Shown here: piece by piece, positions 43,519 through 52,712 of the stretch
How the letters are laid out: every line of letters begins with the position of its first letter
Numbering within the stretch: the stretch's first letter is position 1
Assembly (NCBI GenBank): GCA_964368455.1
Contig: CAYJAZ010000008.1
Span: 55,523 to 119,522, forward strand
Direction of reading: 5' to 3'
Length of the DNA stretch: 64,000 nt
Source: CAYJAZ01 sp964368455
Lineage (GTDB): Bacteria; Desulfobacterota; Desulfovibrionia; Desulfovibrionales; Desulfovibrionaceae
Program-made: the position numbers and the translations under genes
Notes under the pieces: model-generated
Seen by the model: only the letters and a program-made list of their open reading frames with translations
What the model was told of the DNA's origin: nothing
Databases searched by the model: none

Positions 43519-46041
43519 ATGAATACAGATTCTCAAAAGAATATTGTTAAAGCTTCATCTACGAAAGTAGATGAAGCTTCTGTAGCTTCCAAAGCAGGTA
43601 ATGAAAATCTTTCAAAAAGTCAGATTTCTACACCTGTTAAGCCTGTTAATCTTAAAAACATTGAACCAAAAGCAATGCCAGTTGAAGAAGAGGCTCCACC
43701 AAAGCCAACAATTTCTGAAGCTGTGCAAAACTTTGATCCAGAACAAGTTAAAGCAAAAATAACTGAAGAAGAAAAATCAAAGAATGATATAGGTCTCGCT
43801 CCACGTGAAGTAGACTTTTTCTCGCCTTTGGTTCAAGCTTATTCAGTTCTTTTTTCGTTAAAAGGCAAGCAAACATCGTGTAATGCTCTTAATTTCGCAT
43901 TAGGTAATCATGTGCCTTCTCCTGCAGCTTGTCAAAGAGCAGCAAAAAAACTTGGTTTAAATTCTAAAATCGTACATAAGCAAAATTTAAGTGAAATTTC
44001 AAATATAGTTTTGCCATGTATCTTGATTCTAAAAAATCAACAAGCTTGCGTTATTGTAAAAAGAGAAAACGATGTTTGTGAAGTTATTTTTTCTGAAAAT
44101 GGCCTTACGCCAACAGAAATCCCAACAGAAGTTTTAGAAGAAGAATATTCTGGCTATTGTATCTTTGCTTCATTAGATCCTGAAGCAGATAAAAGAATCA
44201 ATAGTATTGTAAAAATTCAATCAAAAAAATGGTTCTGGGACGTTGTTATTCACTATCTCCCTCTCTATAGACAGGTTGTTTTTGCTAGTATTGCTATTAA
44301 TATTCTTGCCTTAGTTGGCCCTCTTTTCTTTATGAATGTTTATGATAGAGTTGTGCCAAACCTTGCTTACGACACATTATGGGTTTTAGCTGTAGGTGTT
44401 ATGGCAGGCTATGTCTTTGAATTTATTTTGAGAGTTTTAAGAAGTAATTTCACTGACAGAGCAAATAAAAACATCAATACCATTGTCACAGCAAAATTGA
44501 TGCAAAAAATTATGGAAATGCGTCTTGAAGATAGACCTGATTCTTCTGGTGCTCTTATAAATCACATTAAAGAATTTGAATCTTTGCAAGATTTTTTCAG
44601 TGCTGTAAGTTTGCTCACAGTAATTGACTTTCCATTTTTACTACTCTTTTTATTTGTTGTTTTCTTTATTGGTGGCCCTGTTGTATTTATTCCAATATTT
44701 GCCATCATAATTCTCATTACAACTATATTGCTCATGCAATATTCCATCAAAAAGTATTCTCAACTAAACTATCAATCAAATGTTGAAAAAAACGCACATT
44801 TAGTTGAAATGGTTACAGGTATGGAAGCTATTAAGATGGCTGTTGCTGAAAATAGAATGTTACAAATTTGGGAAAAAGTTGTTTCTTATTCAGCTGAAAT
44901 TGCTGCAAACACTAAAAAAGCAACAACAATAGCAGTTAATCTTGCAACTTTTATTTCTCACTTTGTTTCTCTTTCACTCATTGTATGGGGTGTGTACCTT
45001 ATTGGTGATGCAAAACTCACTATGGGTGGTCTTATTGCATGTAATATCTTAATAGGACGCTCTATGTCCTTTGTTATGCAAATTGCCTCACTCATGACAC
45101 GCTATCAACAAGCTCAAGTTTCACTTAAAGTATTGAATCATCTAATGGATTTACCATCAGAAAGACATTCAAGCACAAATCTTATTGATTTTAGTGACTT
45201 GCCTCACTCTCTTGAACTTACACGTGTAACTTTCTCTTACAAAAACGCACACTTACCAACTATCGATGAAATAAGCCTGACAATCAAACCAGGTGAAAAA
45301 GTTGGTATTATTGGTAATATGGGTTCAGGAAAATCAACTTTAGCAAGACTACTTTGCGGACTTTATGTTCCAACACAAGGAGCAGTTAAATTTGGTGGTG
45401 TTGATTTAAGACGTCTAGATATGTCTGAATTTAGAACAAGAGTTTCTTTCTTGCCGCAAGAACCTCTTCTTTTCCACGGAACATTAAGAGAGAATATTGC
45501 TCTTGGTTCTGTGCATATTCCAGATCAACTTGTTCTTAGAGCTGCTTGGATTTCTGGTGTGCATGAATTTGTACAACACACTCCAGAAGGTTATGCAATG
45601 CAAGTTGGCGAAAAAGGACAAAATCTTTCCGGTGGCCAAAAGCAAGCAGTTGCTTTAGCACGTGCTCTTCTACACGATCCTGACATCATCATACTTGATG
45701 AACCAACATCAAATATCGATGGAGCAACAGAAGCACGTATTAAAGCTCGTTTGAAAAAAGTTATTGGAAATAAAACTCTTATTATCAATATGCATAGAAT
45801 GAGTTTACTTGATCTTACAACAAGACTAATAGTTTTAGAAGACGGTAAGGTTGTTGCAGATGGTCCAACAAAAGAAGTTTATGAAATGCTCACACAAAAG
45901 CAACAAAATGCAATTTCAAAAGTTGAGAAGCAAATGCCAACAAAAACTGATGTCATCGGAAATTCCTCTACTGAACACATCACATTAGATCAAAATAATA
46001 AATCAATAAAAACTCAAAACCCAACTCCTATTCCTGAATAA
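43519..46041 (+). CDS. Type I secretion ABC transporter, LapB/RTX type
   Basis: Peptidase-permease-ATPase of a type I secretion system (840 residues). It has an N-terminal Pro/Lys-rich extension (about 1-100), a C39-like domain without a proper catalytic site (about 105-230), a six-helix ABC permease (about 240-530), and a nucleotide-binding domain with GNMGSGKSTL (Walker A, about 596-605), LSGGQKQAVALARAL and IIILDEPTSNID. Degenerate C39-like domains occur in exporters of RTX adhesins, where they bind substrate. It lies 45 nt after the TolC gene. A terminator separates it from the HlyD gene. Confidence 0.9.
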   Translation: MNTDSQKNIVKASSTKVDEASVASKAGNENLSKSQISTPVKPVNLKNIEPKAMPVEEEAPPKPTISEAVQNFDPEQVKAKITEEEKSKNDIGLAPREVDFFSPLVQAYSVLFSLKGKQTSCNALNFALGNHVPSPAACQRAAKKLGLNSKIVHKQNLSEISNIVLPCILILKNQQACVIVKRENDVCEVIFSENGLTPTEIPTEVLEEEYSGYCIFASLDPEADKRINSIVKIQSKKWFWDVVIHYLPLYRQVVFASIAINILALVGPLFFMNVYDRVVPNLAYDTLWVLAVGVMAGYVFEFILRVLRSNFTDRANKNINTIVTAKLMQKIMEMRLEDRPDSSGALINHIKEFESLQDFFSAVSLLTVIDFPFLLLFLFVVFFIGGPVVFIPIFAIIILITTILLMQYSIKKYSQLNYQSNVEKNAHLVEMVTGMEAIKMAVAENRMLQIWEKVVSYSAEIAANTKKATTIAVNLATFISHFVSLSLIVWGVYLIGDAKLTMGGLIACNILIGRSMSFVMQIASLMTRYQQAQVSLKVLNHLMDLPSERHSSTNLIDFSDLPHSLELTRVTFSYKNAHLPTIDEISLTIKPGEKVGIIGNMGSGKSTLARLLCGLYVPTQGAVKFGGVDLRRLDMSEFRTRVSFLPQEPLLFHGTLRENIALGSVHIPDQLVLRAAWISGVHEFVQHTPEGYAMQVGEKGQNLSGGQKQAVALARALLHDPDIIILDEPTSNIDGATEARIKARLKKVIGNKTLIINMHRMSLLDLTTRLIVLEDGKVVADGPTKEVYEMLTQKQQNAISKVEKQMPTKTDVIGNSSTEHITLDQNNKSIKTQNPTPIPE

Positions 46042-46071
46042 AACTTTATTCTAAGAAAAAAATACTTTTAC

Positions 46072-46111
46072 ATAGGCTTGTTTAGATATTTCTTTCAAGC
46101 CTATTTTTTTT
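46072..46111 (+). terminator. Terminator between the ABC and HlyD genes
   Basis: ATAGGCTTG (46072-46080) pairs with CAAGCCTAT (46096-46104), 15-nt loop, followed by T8. Confidence 0.82.
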
Positions 46112-46207
46112 AATAAATCTACTGTCTTTCTTTGACTATTAATAATTTTTATTGTACACTTTTATTGAGCAAATATGAGTATTTTAATTTACTTTGCCTT
46201 TTTGCTC

Positions 46208-46235
46208 TTGTAAAAATTTAAATCAATCTTAATAT
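46208..46235 (+). promoter_or_regulatory. Putative promoter of the hlyD-lapG pair
   Basis: TTGTAA (46208-46213), 16-nt spacer, TAATAT (46230-46235). Start near 46242 would leave almost no leader for the ATG at 46248 and favours the second ATG at 46269. Confidence 0.4.
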
Positions 46236-46268
46236 TATTATATATAAATGACAAAAAAGAGATATACC

Positions 46269-47804
46269 ATGACTGAGAATAAAAATACTACTACTACACA
46301 AGGTACTCCAATTGCAAAAATTGAACCAAAAAAACTCGCTGTTCCTAAAGATATGCGTTTTGGTTCTGGAGTAGTTCCTAAAGATGAGCAAGCTCTAGAA
46401 AAATCTCAGCAGAGTCAACAACTATTTGATAAAGCACAAAAAGCTATTGCAGATAAAAAGCAAGCTCATTTAGACGAAATTTCTAAAATTTACGACACAA
46501 ATGAAAAAGAATTCATGGGTGATATTGATTCTGTGTGGAATGACACAGGCTCTAAAAAACATAAACTTGTCACCATCATGATTCTTGGCCTCCTCCTTAC
46601 CTTTATAGCATGGTCTTCTTGGGCAACTGTAGATGAACTCACACGTGGACAAGGGCAAGTTATTGCTTCTTCACGTACACAGGTTATCACTCACTTGGAA
46701 GGTGGTATTTTGACTGGTGTATTAGTTACTGAAGGCGTAATAGTTGAAGAGGGACAAACACTTGCTCAAGTAGAAAACGTTGCAGCTGCAAGTACATACG
46801 AAGATGCTCAACAAAAAATCTATGAACACACTACAGCTATCCTTCGTCTTCAAGCAGAATTAGAAGGTAAAGAATTAGTCTATGGTCAAACATATGTAGA
46901 TGCTGTTCCAGAACTTGTGCAATTACAATACCAAACTGACACATCAAGAAAATTAAAATTTAAAACAGAATTAAGTGTTTTAGAATCACAAGAAGATCAA
47001 ATTGCTTTTGAATTGAGTGAAATGGAAAAAAGACTCGAAACAACAAAGCAAACCTATCAGCTTTCTGCTCGTAGATTAGATTTAGCTCGTCCAGTTTTTG
47101 CACGTGGACTTTATTCTGAATTAGACTTCTTAAATTTAGAGCAAGAAGTTGTACGTTTAAGTGGTGAAGTTAAATCATTAGAAAATTCAATTGATAAAAC
47201 AAAGTCTGCTATTGAAGAAGCTCAATACAATCAAGAACTTTATAAATCCACTTACAATCAAGAAATTATCGATGAAATCAATAAAAGAACTTCAGAACGT
47301 TCTTCTTTAGAAAAAACTCTTACTGCTGGTTCAGATAGAGTTGACAGAACTGAAATACGTTCACCTATGCGTGGTGTTGTAAATAAAATCATCTTAAACA
47401 CACGTGGTAGTGCGGTTAAGCCAGGTGAACCTATTATGGAAGTTGTGCCTTTAGACGACACATTATTAATCGAAGCTAAAATTAAACCTTCTGATATTGG
47501 CTTTATCTACCCTAATCAAACAGCCGTTGTAAAACTTACAGCTTATGATTTTTCTATTTTCGGCGGTTTAGAAGCATTTGTTGAACAAATTTCTGCTGAT
47601 ACAACTGAAGGAAAAAACCAAGAATACTATTACTTAGTAAAATTAAGAACTCAAAAAAATGCCTTAGAATATAAAGGCGAAGCCCTTCCTATTATTCCTG
47701 GAATGGTTGCAAGTGTTGATATCATCACTGGTAAAAAAACAATTATGCAATATTTACTCAAACCAATCTTAAAAGCAAAAGATAATGCACTTAGAGAAAG
47801 ATAA
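46269..47804 (+). CDS. HlyD-family membrane fusion protein, LapC type
   Basis: Periplasmic adaptor of the type I system (511 residues). It has a cytoplasmic N-terminus (about 1-95), one membrane helix (about 96-115, LVTIMILGLLLTFIAWSSWA), the first half of the barrel-sandwich hybrid (VITHLEGGILTGVLVTEGVIVEEGQTLA), a long coiled-coil hairpin (about 170-330), the second lipoyl half (RSPMRGVVNKI) and a beta-barrel domain. The second ATG (46269) is favoured: a predicted promoter leaves no room for translation initiation at 46248. It continues without terminator into the lapG-like gene. Confidence 0.88.
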   Translation: MTENKNTTTTQGTPIAKIEPKKLAVPKDMRFGSGVVPKDEQALEKSQQSQQLFDKAQKAIADKKQAHLDEISKIYDTNEKEFMGDIDSVWNDTGSKKHKLVTIMILGLLLTFIAWSSWATVDELTRGQGQVIASSRTQVITHLEGGILTGVLVTEGVIVEEGQTLAQVENVAAASTYEDAQQKIYEHTTAILRLQAELEGKELVYGQTYVDAVPELVQLQYQTDTSRKLKFKTELSVLESQEDQIAFELSEMEKRLETTKQTYQLSARRLDLARPVFARGLYSELDFLNLEQEVVRLSGEVKSLENSIDKTKSAIEEAQYNQELYKSTYNQEIIDEINKRTSERSSLEKTLTAGSDRVDRTEIRSPMRGVVNKIILNTRGSAVKPGEPIMEVVPLDDTLLIEAKIKPSDIGFIYPNQTAVVKLTAYDFSIFGGLEAFVEQISADTTEGKNQEYYYLVKLRTQKNALEYKGEALPIIPGMVASVDIITGKKTIMQYLLKPILKAKDNALRER

Positions 47805-47850
47805 AAATTGTTTTTGCAATAATTTTTTCTCATTAAAAATCGTGTTTTTA

Positions 47851-48516
47851 ATGATTGCAAAACATTTTTCATGGTTTCTTAACAAAAAAAAGAAGAAACT
47901 ACTCTTAAACTTTTGCCTTATTTTTACTCTTATTACCCTCTTTCCTTTTTCTGCTTTAAGCGCTGAAAAAATAGATCTTTTTGGTAAAAAAGAATTTAAG
48001 GGCAGAATTAAATCACTTCCACAATGGGTAGAAGTTCTTTCGAAGAATAAAAATAAACCTGTATTCAATTCGAGTACAAAATTCAATTCTTTGTCATGGG
48101 ATGAATTAAAGGCTAATTGGTCTAAACTTTCGCCTATGGAACAATTAAAGAAAGTAAATCTATTTTGGAATAAATACCCTTACAGAACAGATCAACAAGT
48201 ATATAAAACACCAGACTATTGGGCTGCACCCTATGAATTTATGAAAAATTCAGGTGATTGTGAAGACTATAGCATAGCAAAGTATTTCACATTAAAAGAG
48301 CTTGGTTTTAATGTAAACGATATGCGTGTTGCAATTGTTATGGAAACTATCCGTAATATTGCTCATGCTGTTTTAGTTGTTTATTTAAACGGCGATGCCT
48401 ATATACTTGATAATCTTTCTAATTCGGTTATGTCACATAAAAGATTACTCAACTATGATATACAGTATTCAGTGAATGAAAAATTTCGCTGGGGACACGT
48501 AAAACCTAAAAAATAG
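47851..48516 (+). CDS. lapG: LapG-type periplasmic cysteine protease (BTLCP family)
   Basis: Bacterial transglutaminase-like cysteine peptidase that cleaves a large adhesin from the cell surface when released from its receptor. A signal peptide (LLLNFCLIFTLITLFPFSALSA) is followed by the catalytic domain. Triad by motif: Cys137 (SGDCEDYSIAKY), His172 (NIAHAVLVV) and Asp187 (YILDNLS), numbered from the chosen ATG. The start is uncertain: 47785 would overlap the HlyD gene and bury the signal, and neither ATG has a clear Shine-Dalgarno. Placement between a type I exporter and a receptor matches Lap systems. Confidence 0.87.
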   Translation: MIAKHFSWFLNKKKKKLLLNFCLIFTLITLFPFSALSAEKIDLFGKKEFKGRIKSLPQWVEVLSKNKNKPVFNSSTKFNSLSWDELKANWSKLSPMEQLKKVNLFWNKYPYRTDQQVYKTPDYWAAPYEFMKNSGDCEDYSIAKYFTLKELGFNVNDMRVAIVMETIRNIAHAVLVVYLNGDAYILDNLSNSVMSHKRLLNYDIQYSVNEKFRWGHVKPKK

Positions 48517-48706
48517 GAAAATATATGAAAAACAATGACCTTTCTTTTTACGAAGATAAAACATAATTTGTATGAAATCCTAAGTATTTCTTAACATATT
48601 CCGAAAAGATAGATAGAATCTATTTATTATTTGGAATTGATAGAAATACATAAAAAAACAAATCAATTTATTCTAGAGAAAATATATTAAATAGATGGAG
48701 AGCATT

Positions 48707-50794
48707 ATGAGTAGCGAAGAAAAAAGTTCTGTTATTTCACAGTTTAAGAAAAAAAATACCCTTGCTGTTATTATAGGTATTTTGGCATTCATCTTCACTG
48801 GTGCCTACTATGTTTGCACTATGGATTTTGAAAAAAGAAAGCTTCAATTGCTAGAAGATCAAAGAATTGAGCAAGAAACATTAGTTTTAGGCACGAATGA
48901 AACAGTGGCTTTGTGGATTAAAGGTATTCAAGAAGAAGGCGAACGTATCAGTCGCTCTGATCTTTACAGACTCTTCTTAGAAGAAGTTAACAGTGCTGAT
49001 GAAAATCTTTCTTCGCAAATAAATACCATTGGCACTCAAGCTGATAACACAAAGAATTCAGCTCTAGCTGAAAATGAAGATTTTGCTTCATTTGTTGAAC
49101 AAGTTCCTTTCATGCGTGATGCTCTTAGTGATTATATGAATTACAATAGCTTCTCAGACGCTAGAATTATTGGTAAAAATGGCTCTACTATTCTTTCAGC
49201 TCTTTCATTACCAAGTCCTTTATCAAAGGAGCAAGAAAAAGTTGCTTTAGATGCTATTACAAATAATATTATCACTTTTTCTTCTGTTCGCCCAGCAACT
49301 TCAACTCTTCTCATTGATATAGCTCTTCCAATTCCGCCACTTTTTGAAAAAGAAAATTCAAAACCTACTGGTGCGCTTCTTCTCACTCAATCAATCTCTA
49401 ATCAAATAGCACAATTTGCGACAAGACAAGTTCGTCCTGAAAGCAATCTCACACAATATATCTTACAGCCTAAAGATGGTGGTTATGAAAATATTAAAGT
49501 GCAATCACCTGTACCAGAAAAAGTAAAAACTTCTCTTTCTCTTGACGATGGTATTCTTAGTTTTGGTTTAAGAACTTCTGTTGACAATGACTCACAAGTC
49601 TATTCCTACGGCAAATATATAGATGCTATCAATTTCTTAATCGTTACAGAACTTCCTGCTCATATTTTACAAGAAAGATTTACAACTTTAGCATGGACAA
49701 TTTATGGTTTAGGTGCTCTTGCAAGCATTGGTATTGCTTTACTTTTTGCTTTGTTATGGTGGATGATGATTGGAGCAGAGCAAAAAGCTGCAGCTACTAA
49801 GTTTAAAAATCTTTACGATCTTATTCAGCAACAAAAAGTGCTTTTAGATAGTATTAACGTTTCCTTACAAGTTGGCCTTATGCTCATTGATAAAGTTGGT
49901 AAAGCACTTATCACAAATAAAACCTTTGCTGACATTGTTTCTCGTGATGAACAAAGCATGAAAGACGAAAGTCTTATGAGTCTTTTTGATGGTAATATAG
50001 CTGGTTTATTTATGGAAAATGTGACAAAGGTTGCTCAAACAGCCAAACCATTAACCTTTGAAGTAGAAATTCCAAAAAATAACGAAGAATTACTCTATCG
50101 TGTGACTCTTTATCCATATTTTGAAGACGGCAAAAGCACAGAAGCAAAAGGTGCTGTAGCAACTTTCCAAGACATCACTGTCTTTAGACGTAATAGTGAA
50201 AAGAATAAAAAACAACAAAAGAACACTATTCAAGCCTTTGTTACAGCCATTGAAGCAATCGATCCATATCTTACAGGCCATTCACAAATGATGAGCAATG
50301 TGGGTGCATTGATGTGTAAAAAATTAGAATTATCTGACGAAGAAATTCAAAGTATTGAAACTGCTTCAACTTTCTCACAAGTTGGTAAACTTTTTATCGA
50401 CAGAGACATCCTTACTAAACAAGGTAAACTTACAGAAGAAGAATTAGCTTTAATTCGCCAACTACCTGAAAAAGCATACGAAGTTCTTTCTGGTATTGGC
50501 TTTAGTGCTCCAATTGCTTTAGCTGTTCGTGAAATGTATGAACAAATGGATGGTAAAGGTTATCCACATGCTAAAAAAGGCGATGAAATCATTCTTCAAG
50601 CTCGTATCTTAGCTATCACAAATACTTTCTGTGCTCTTATCAGCGAAAGATCTTTTAGAGCTGGTTTGCCTATTGCAGAAGCTATCAAGAGACTTAAAGA
50701 AGATACAAATAAATTCGACTCTTCCTTGGTTGATGTTTTAGCTGAAGTAATAAACACACCAGAAGGTGCTGCTGCTGTAGTTGTAGAAAAATAA
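48707..50794 (+). CDS. Membrane receptor with PAS and degenerate HD-GYP domains (DvhD-like)
   Basis: A 695-residue inner-membrane protein. Layout is helix (about 17-36), a large periplasmic sensor (about 40-325), second helix (about 330-355), coiled coil, PAS domain (about 385-485), HD-GYP domain (about 505-685). In the last, the metal-binding residues are gone: HDxGK reads SQVGK, the HP helix His is Leu (RQLPEKAYEVL), and HHExxDGxGYP reads MYEQMDGKGYP, with GYP kept. It cannot be an ordinary phosphodiesterase but could bind c-di-GMP. It directly follows lapG, where LapD would be in other bacteria. GGAGAG is 4-6 nt before ATG 48707. Confidence 0.85.
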   Translation: MSSEEKSSVISQFKKKNTLAVIIGILAFIFTGAYYVCTMDFEKRKLQLLEDQRIEQETLVLGTNETVALWIKGIQEEGERISRSDLYRLFLEEVNSADENLSSQINTIGTQADNTKNSALAENEDFASFVEQVPFMRDALSDYMNYNSFSDARIIGKNGSTILSALSLPSPLSKEQEKVALDAITNNIITFSSVRPATSTLLIDIALPIPPLFEKENSKPTGALLLTQSISNQIAQFATRQVRPESNLTQYILQPKDGGYENIKVQSPVPEKVKTSLSLDDGILSFGLRTSVDNDSQVYSYGKYIDAINFLIVTELPAHILQERFTTLAWTIYGLGALASIGIALLFALLWWMMIGAEQKAAATKFKNLYDLIQQQKVLLDSINVSLQVGLMLIDKVGKALITNKTFADIVSRDEQSMKDESLMSLFDGNIAGLFMENVTKVAQTAKPLTFEVEIPKNNEELLYRVTLYPYFEDGKSTEAKGAVATFQDITVFRRNSEKNKKQQKNTIQAFVTAIEAIDPYLTGHSQMMSNVGALMCKKLELSDEEIQSIETASTFSQVGKLFIDRDILTKQGKLTEEELALIRQLPEKAYEVLSGIGFSAPIALAVREMYEQMDGKGYPHAKKGDEIILQARILAITNTFCALISERSFRAGLPIAEAIKRLKEDTNKFDSSLVDVLAEVINTPEGAAAVVVEK

Positions 50795-50857
50795 AGTATA
50801 AACTTATAACAAAGCATTTAACATTAAATTTTTTACAGTATTTAATTTAAAAGCCTC

Positions 50858-50900
50858 AATAGCAAGAATGAAAAGTATTTTTTTATTCTTGCTATTTTTA
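50858..50900 (+). terminator. Terminator of the lap-like gene set
   Basis: AATAGCAAGAAT (50858-50869) pairs perfectly with ATTCTTGCTATT (50885-50896), followed by a T-rich tail. Confidence 0.82.
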
Positions 50901-50961
50901 TTTAATTAATTTAGAATGAAATCGATTTATTATACAATTAAAATATAAAAGAGCGAGAAAC

Positions 50962-52170
50962 ATGAAAATTCTTTTTATTTCAAAGTTCTTACCAAGTCAT
51001 TTTCAAAATATTCTCTTATATCATACACTTTCAGGAAATAATGAAGTTCATTATATTTCAGAATATAAGCATAATGACTTCAATCTCAAAGGTGTAAACT
51101 ATACAAATATAAGATTTCCTCGCATGCACTTTAAAGGAAACAAACTTCAGCAAACAGCTCTTCGTTATGTGCGACGATCACAAAATTTTGCAAAGGCCAT
51201 GCAAAGATTAAAAGAAAATGGTTTCACACCTGACATTATCTATACAGAAACTTCAAGTGCAGCATCACTAAATATTCGTGATGTCTTTCCAGATACGCCT
51301 TGTATTGGACTTTGTGACTGGTATATTTCTAATATAAATGAATTAAATACTCTTGACCACGATGAAAATTCTGACCTCGATCTTTCTATTTATCTTAAGA
51401 TAAATAATCTTTTTTATAATGAAATGCTCAATAATTGCACTAAGCTAATAACTTTTTCGCACACGCAAAAAGCCTCCTTTCCAAAAACATTACAAAAGAA
51501 ACTTTCTGTGATCTATCACGGAATAAATACAAATTTTTTAAAGCCTACAAATGATAAATTTAGCACGCCTTTATTGCAAAAAATAAAAGATAAAGACATT
51601 ATACTTTATGTTACGCAAGTACCTATTTTATTGCCACAATATAAAAATGCTGTCATTGCTGCAAAAGAAGTTTTAGCGAAAAATCCAAATGCTGCCTTTG
51701 CCTTGCTTTCCTACGATAAAAAACGTGGTGAAGAAAATAGTGATGCTTTTAGTTTTACAAAAAATCTTTTTGAAGAATTTAAAGACAGAACTGTCTTTGC
51801 TTCTGGCATTACACGTGATGAATACAGAGATGCATTAGCCTCTTCTTGTATGCAATTAGCTATTAATCCAACTGTTTCTCTAAATATTGGACTTTTTGAA
51901 GCTCTTTCAACTGGCTCAACTTTATTAGCAAGAGAAGATGTTGCTTACTTTACTGAATTTGTCATACCAAAACAAACAGGCTATCTTGCTGACTTTTCTC
52001 AAGTATCTGAAATTATAAAACAAATGGATTATATTATTGAAAACAAAGAGGAAAGAGATACAATAAGACAAAAAATCAGAAAAATAAGTATGACTCATTT
52101 TTCTATAGATGCTGAAATAAAGAAATTATTAAAACTTGAAGCTAGTCTTCTTAGTAAAGCAGAACAATAA
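50962..52170 (+). CDS. Glycosyltransferase of the GT-B/GT4 type
   Basis: A 402-residue cytoplasmic glycosyltransferase with the GT-B fold. The N-terminal half starts MKILFISKFLPSHFQN. The C-terminal half has VIYHGINTNFLKP (about 190-202) and LFEALSTGSTLLAREDVAYFTEF (about 312-334), which is the EX7E-like donor-site region. Substrate is unknown; a surface polysaccharide or lipid-linked glycan is the ordinary guess. It has its own unit, with terminators before and after. No other glycan genes are close. Confidence 0.82.
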   Translation: MKILFISKFLPSHFQNILLYHTLSGNNEVHYISEYKHNDFNLKGVNYTNIRFPRMHFKGNKLQQTALRYVRRSQNFAKAMQRLKENGFTPDIIYTETSSAASLNIRDVFPDTPCIGLCDWYISNINELNTLDHDENSDLDLSIYLKINNLFYNEMLNNCTKLITFSHTQKASFPKTLQKKLSVIYHGINTNFLKPTNDKFSTPLLQKIKDKDIILYVTQVPILLPQYKNAVIAAKEVLAKNPNAAFALLSYDKKRGEENSDAFSFTKNLFEEFKDRTVFASGITRDEYRDALASSCMQLAINPTVSLNIGLFEALSTGSTLLAREDVAYFTEFVIPKQTGYLADFSQVSEIIKQMDYIIENKEERDTIRQKIRKISMTHFSIDAEIKKLLKLEASLLSKAEQ

Positions 52171-52198
52171 AAAATTATCATCACAATAATTTATTGAT

Positions 52199-52232
52199 AA
52201 GGCAAGATTTAATCATCTTTGCCTTATTTTTT
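52199..52232. terminator. Bidirectional terminator between glycosyltransferase and XRE genes
   Basis: AAGGCAA-GAT pairs with ATC-TTTGCCTT (one bulge), T7 on the plus strand. Confidence 0.75.
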
Positions 52233-52586
52233 TGCTTTTATAAAAGCTTGTAAGACATTTTCAACTATTTCTATAAAAAATTCTTTTTCTTTTTCGTTTA
52301 ATTTTTCTATTTGTTCAAGGATATAAGCAAAACCTTCTTCATTTTTTTTCTCTGTATTTCTGAAAAAATCAGCAATAGAACATTCTAAGGCCTCAGAAAG
52401 ATTTTCAAGTCTTGAAAATTTCATTGCCGTAATTCCTTTTTCAATTCTCGACAAAGATTCTTGTTCAATACCAATCTTTTCAGCAAGTTGAGCTTGTGTT
52501 AAACCCAAAGCTTTTCTTCTTTGTGAAATAATTTTCCCTACTTTTTCTTTTAAAGTGAGTAAGGCAACTTGTTTATTTTCTAACAT
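52224..52586 (-). CDS. XRE-family helix-turn-helix regulator
   Basis: A 120-residue DNA-binding protein with a Cro/C1-type HTH at about 14-70 (ISQRRKALGLTQAQLAEKIGIEQESLSRIEKG, with FSRLENLSEALEC helix 5). The remaining 45 residues are Glu/Lys-rich and helical. ATG at 52586 is used; the reading begins with an in-frame TTG 6 nt upstream. It is divergent from the EamA transporter gene 126 nt away, which is a natural candidate target. Confidence 0.85.
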   Translation of the reverse strand: MLENKQVALLTLKEKVGKIISQRRKALGLTQAQLAEKIGIEQESLSRIEKGITAMKFSRLENLSEALECSIADFFRNTEKKNEEGFAYILEQIEKLNEKEKEFFIEIVENVLQAFIKAKK

Positions 52587-52712
52587 AAGCAATTTCTCTT
52601 TTAGTGTTTTCTTTATTGTATGTATTGAAAGTTATTTGTCTATTATATATTTATTGATTTATTTCTATGCTGTGTTAGTCTTTATTCACAATAAATACTT
52701 ATGAGGGAAAGC

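Noticed and set aside
48525..48566. A 13-codon ORF with AGGA upstream, between lapG and the HD-GYP receptor gene
   Set aside because: Too short to support; could be chance or the relic of a gene start. Not annotated.
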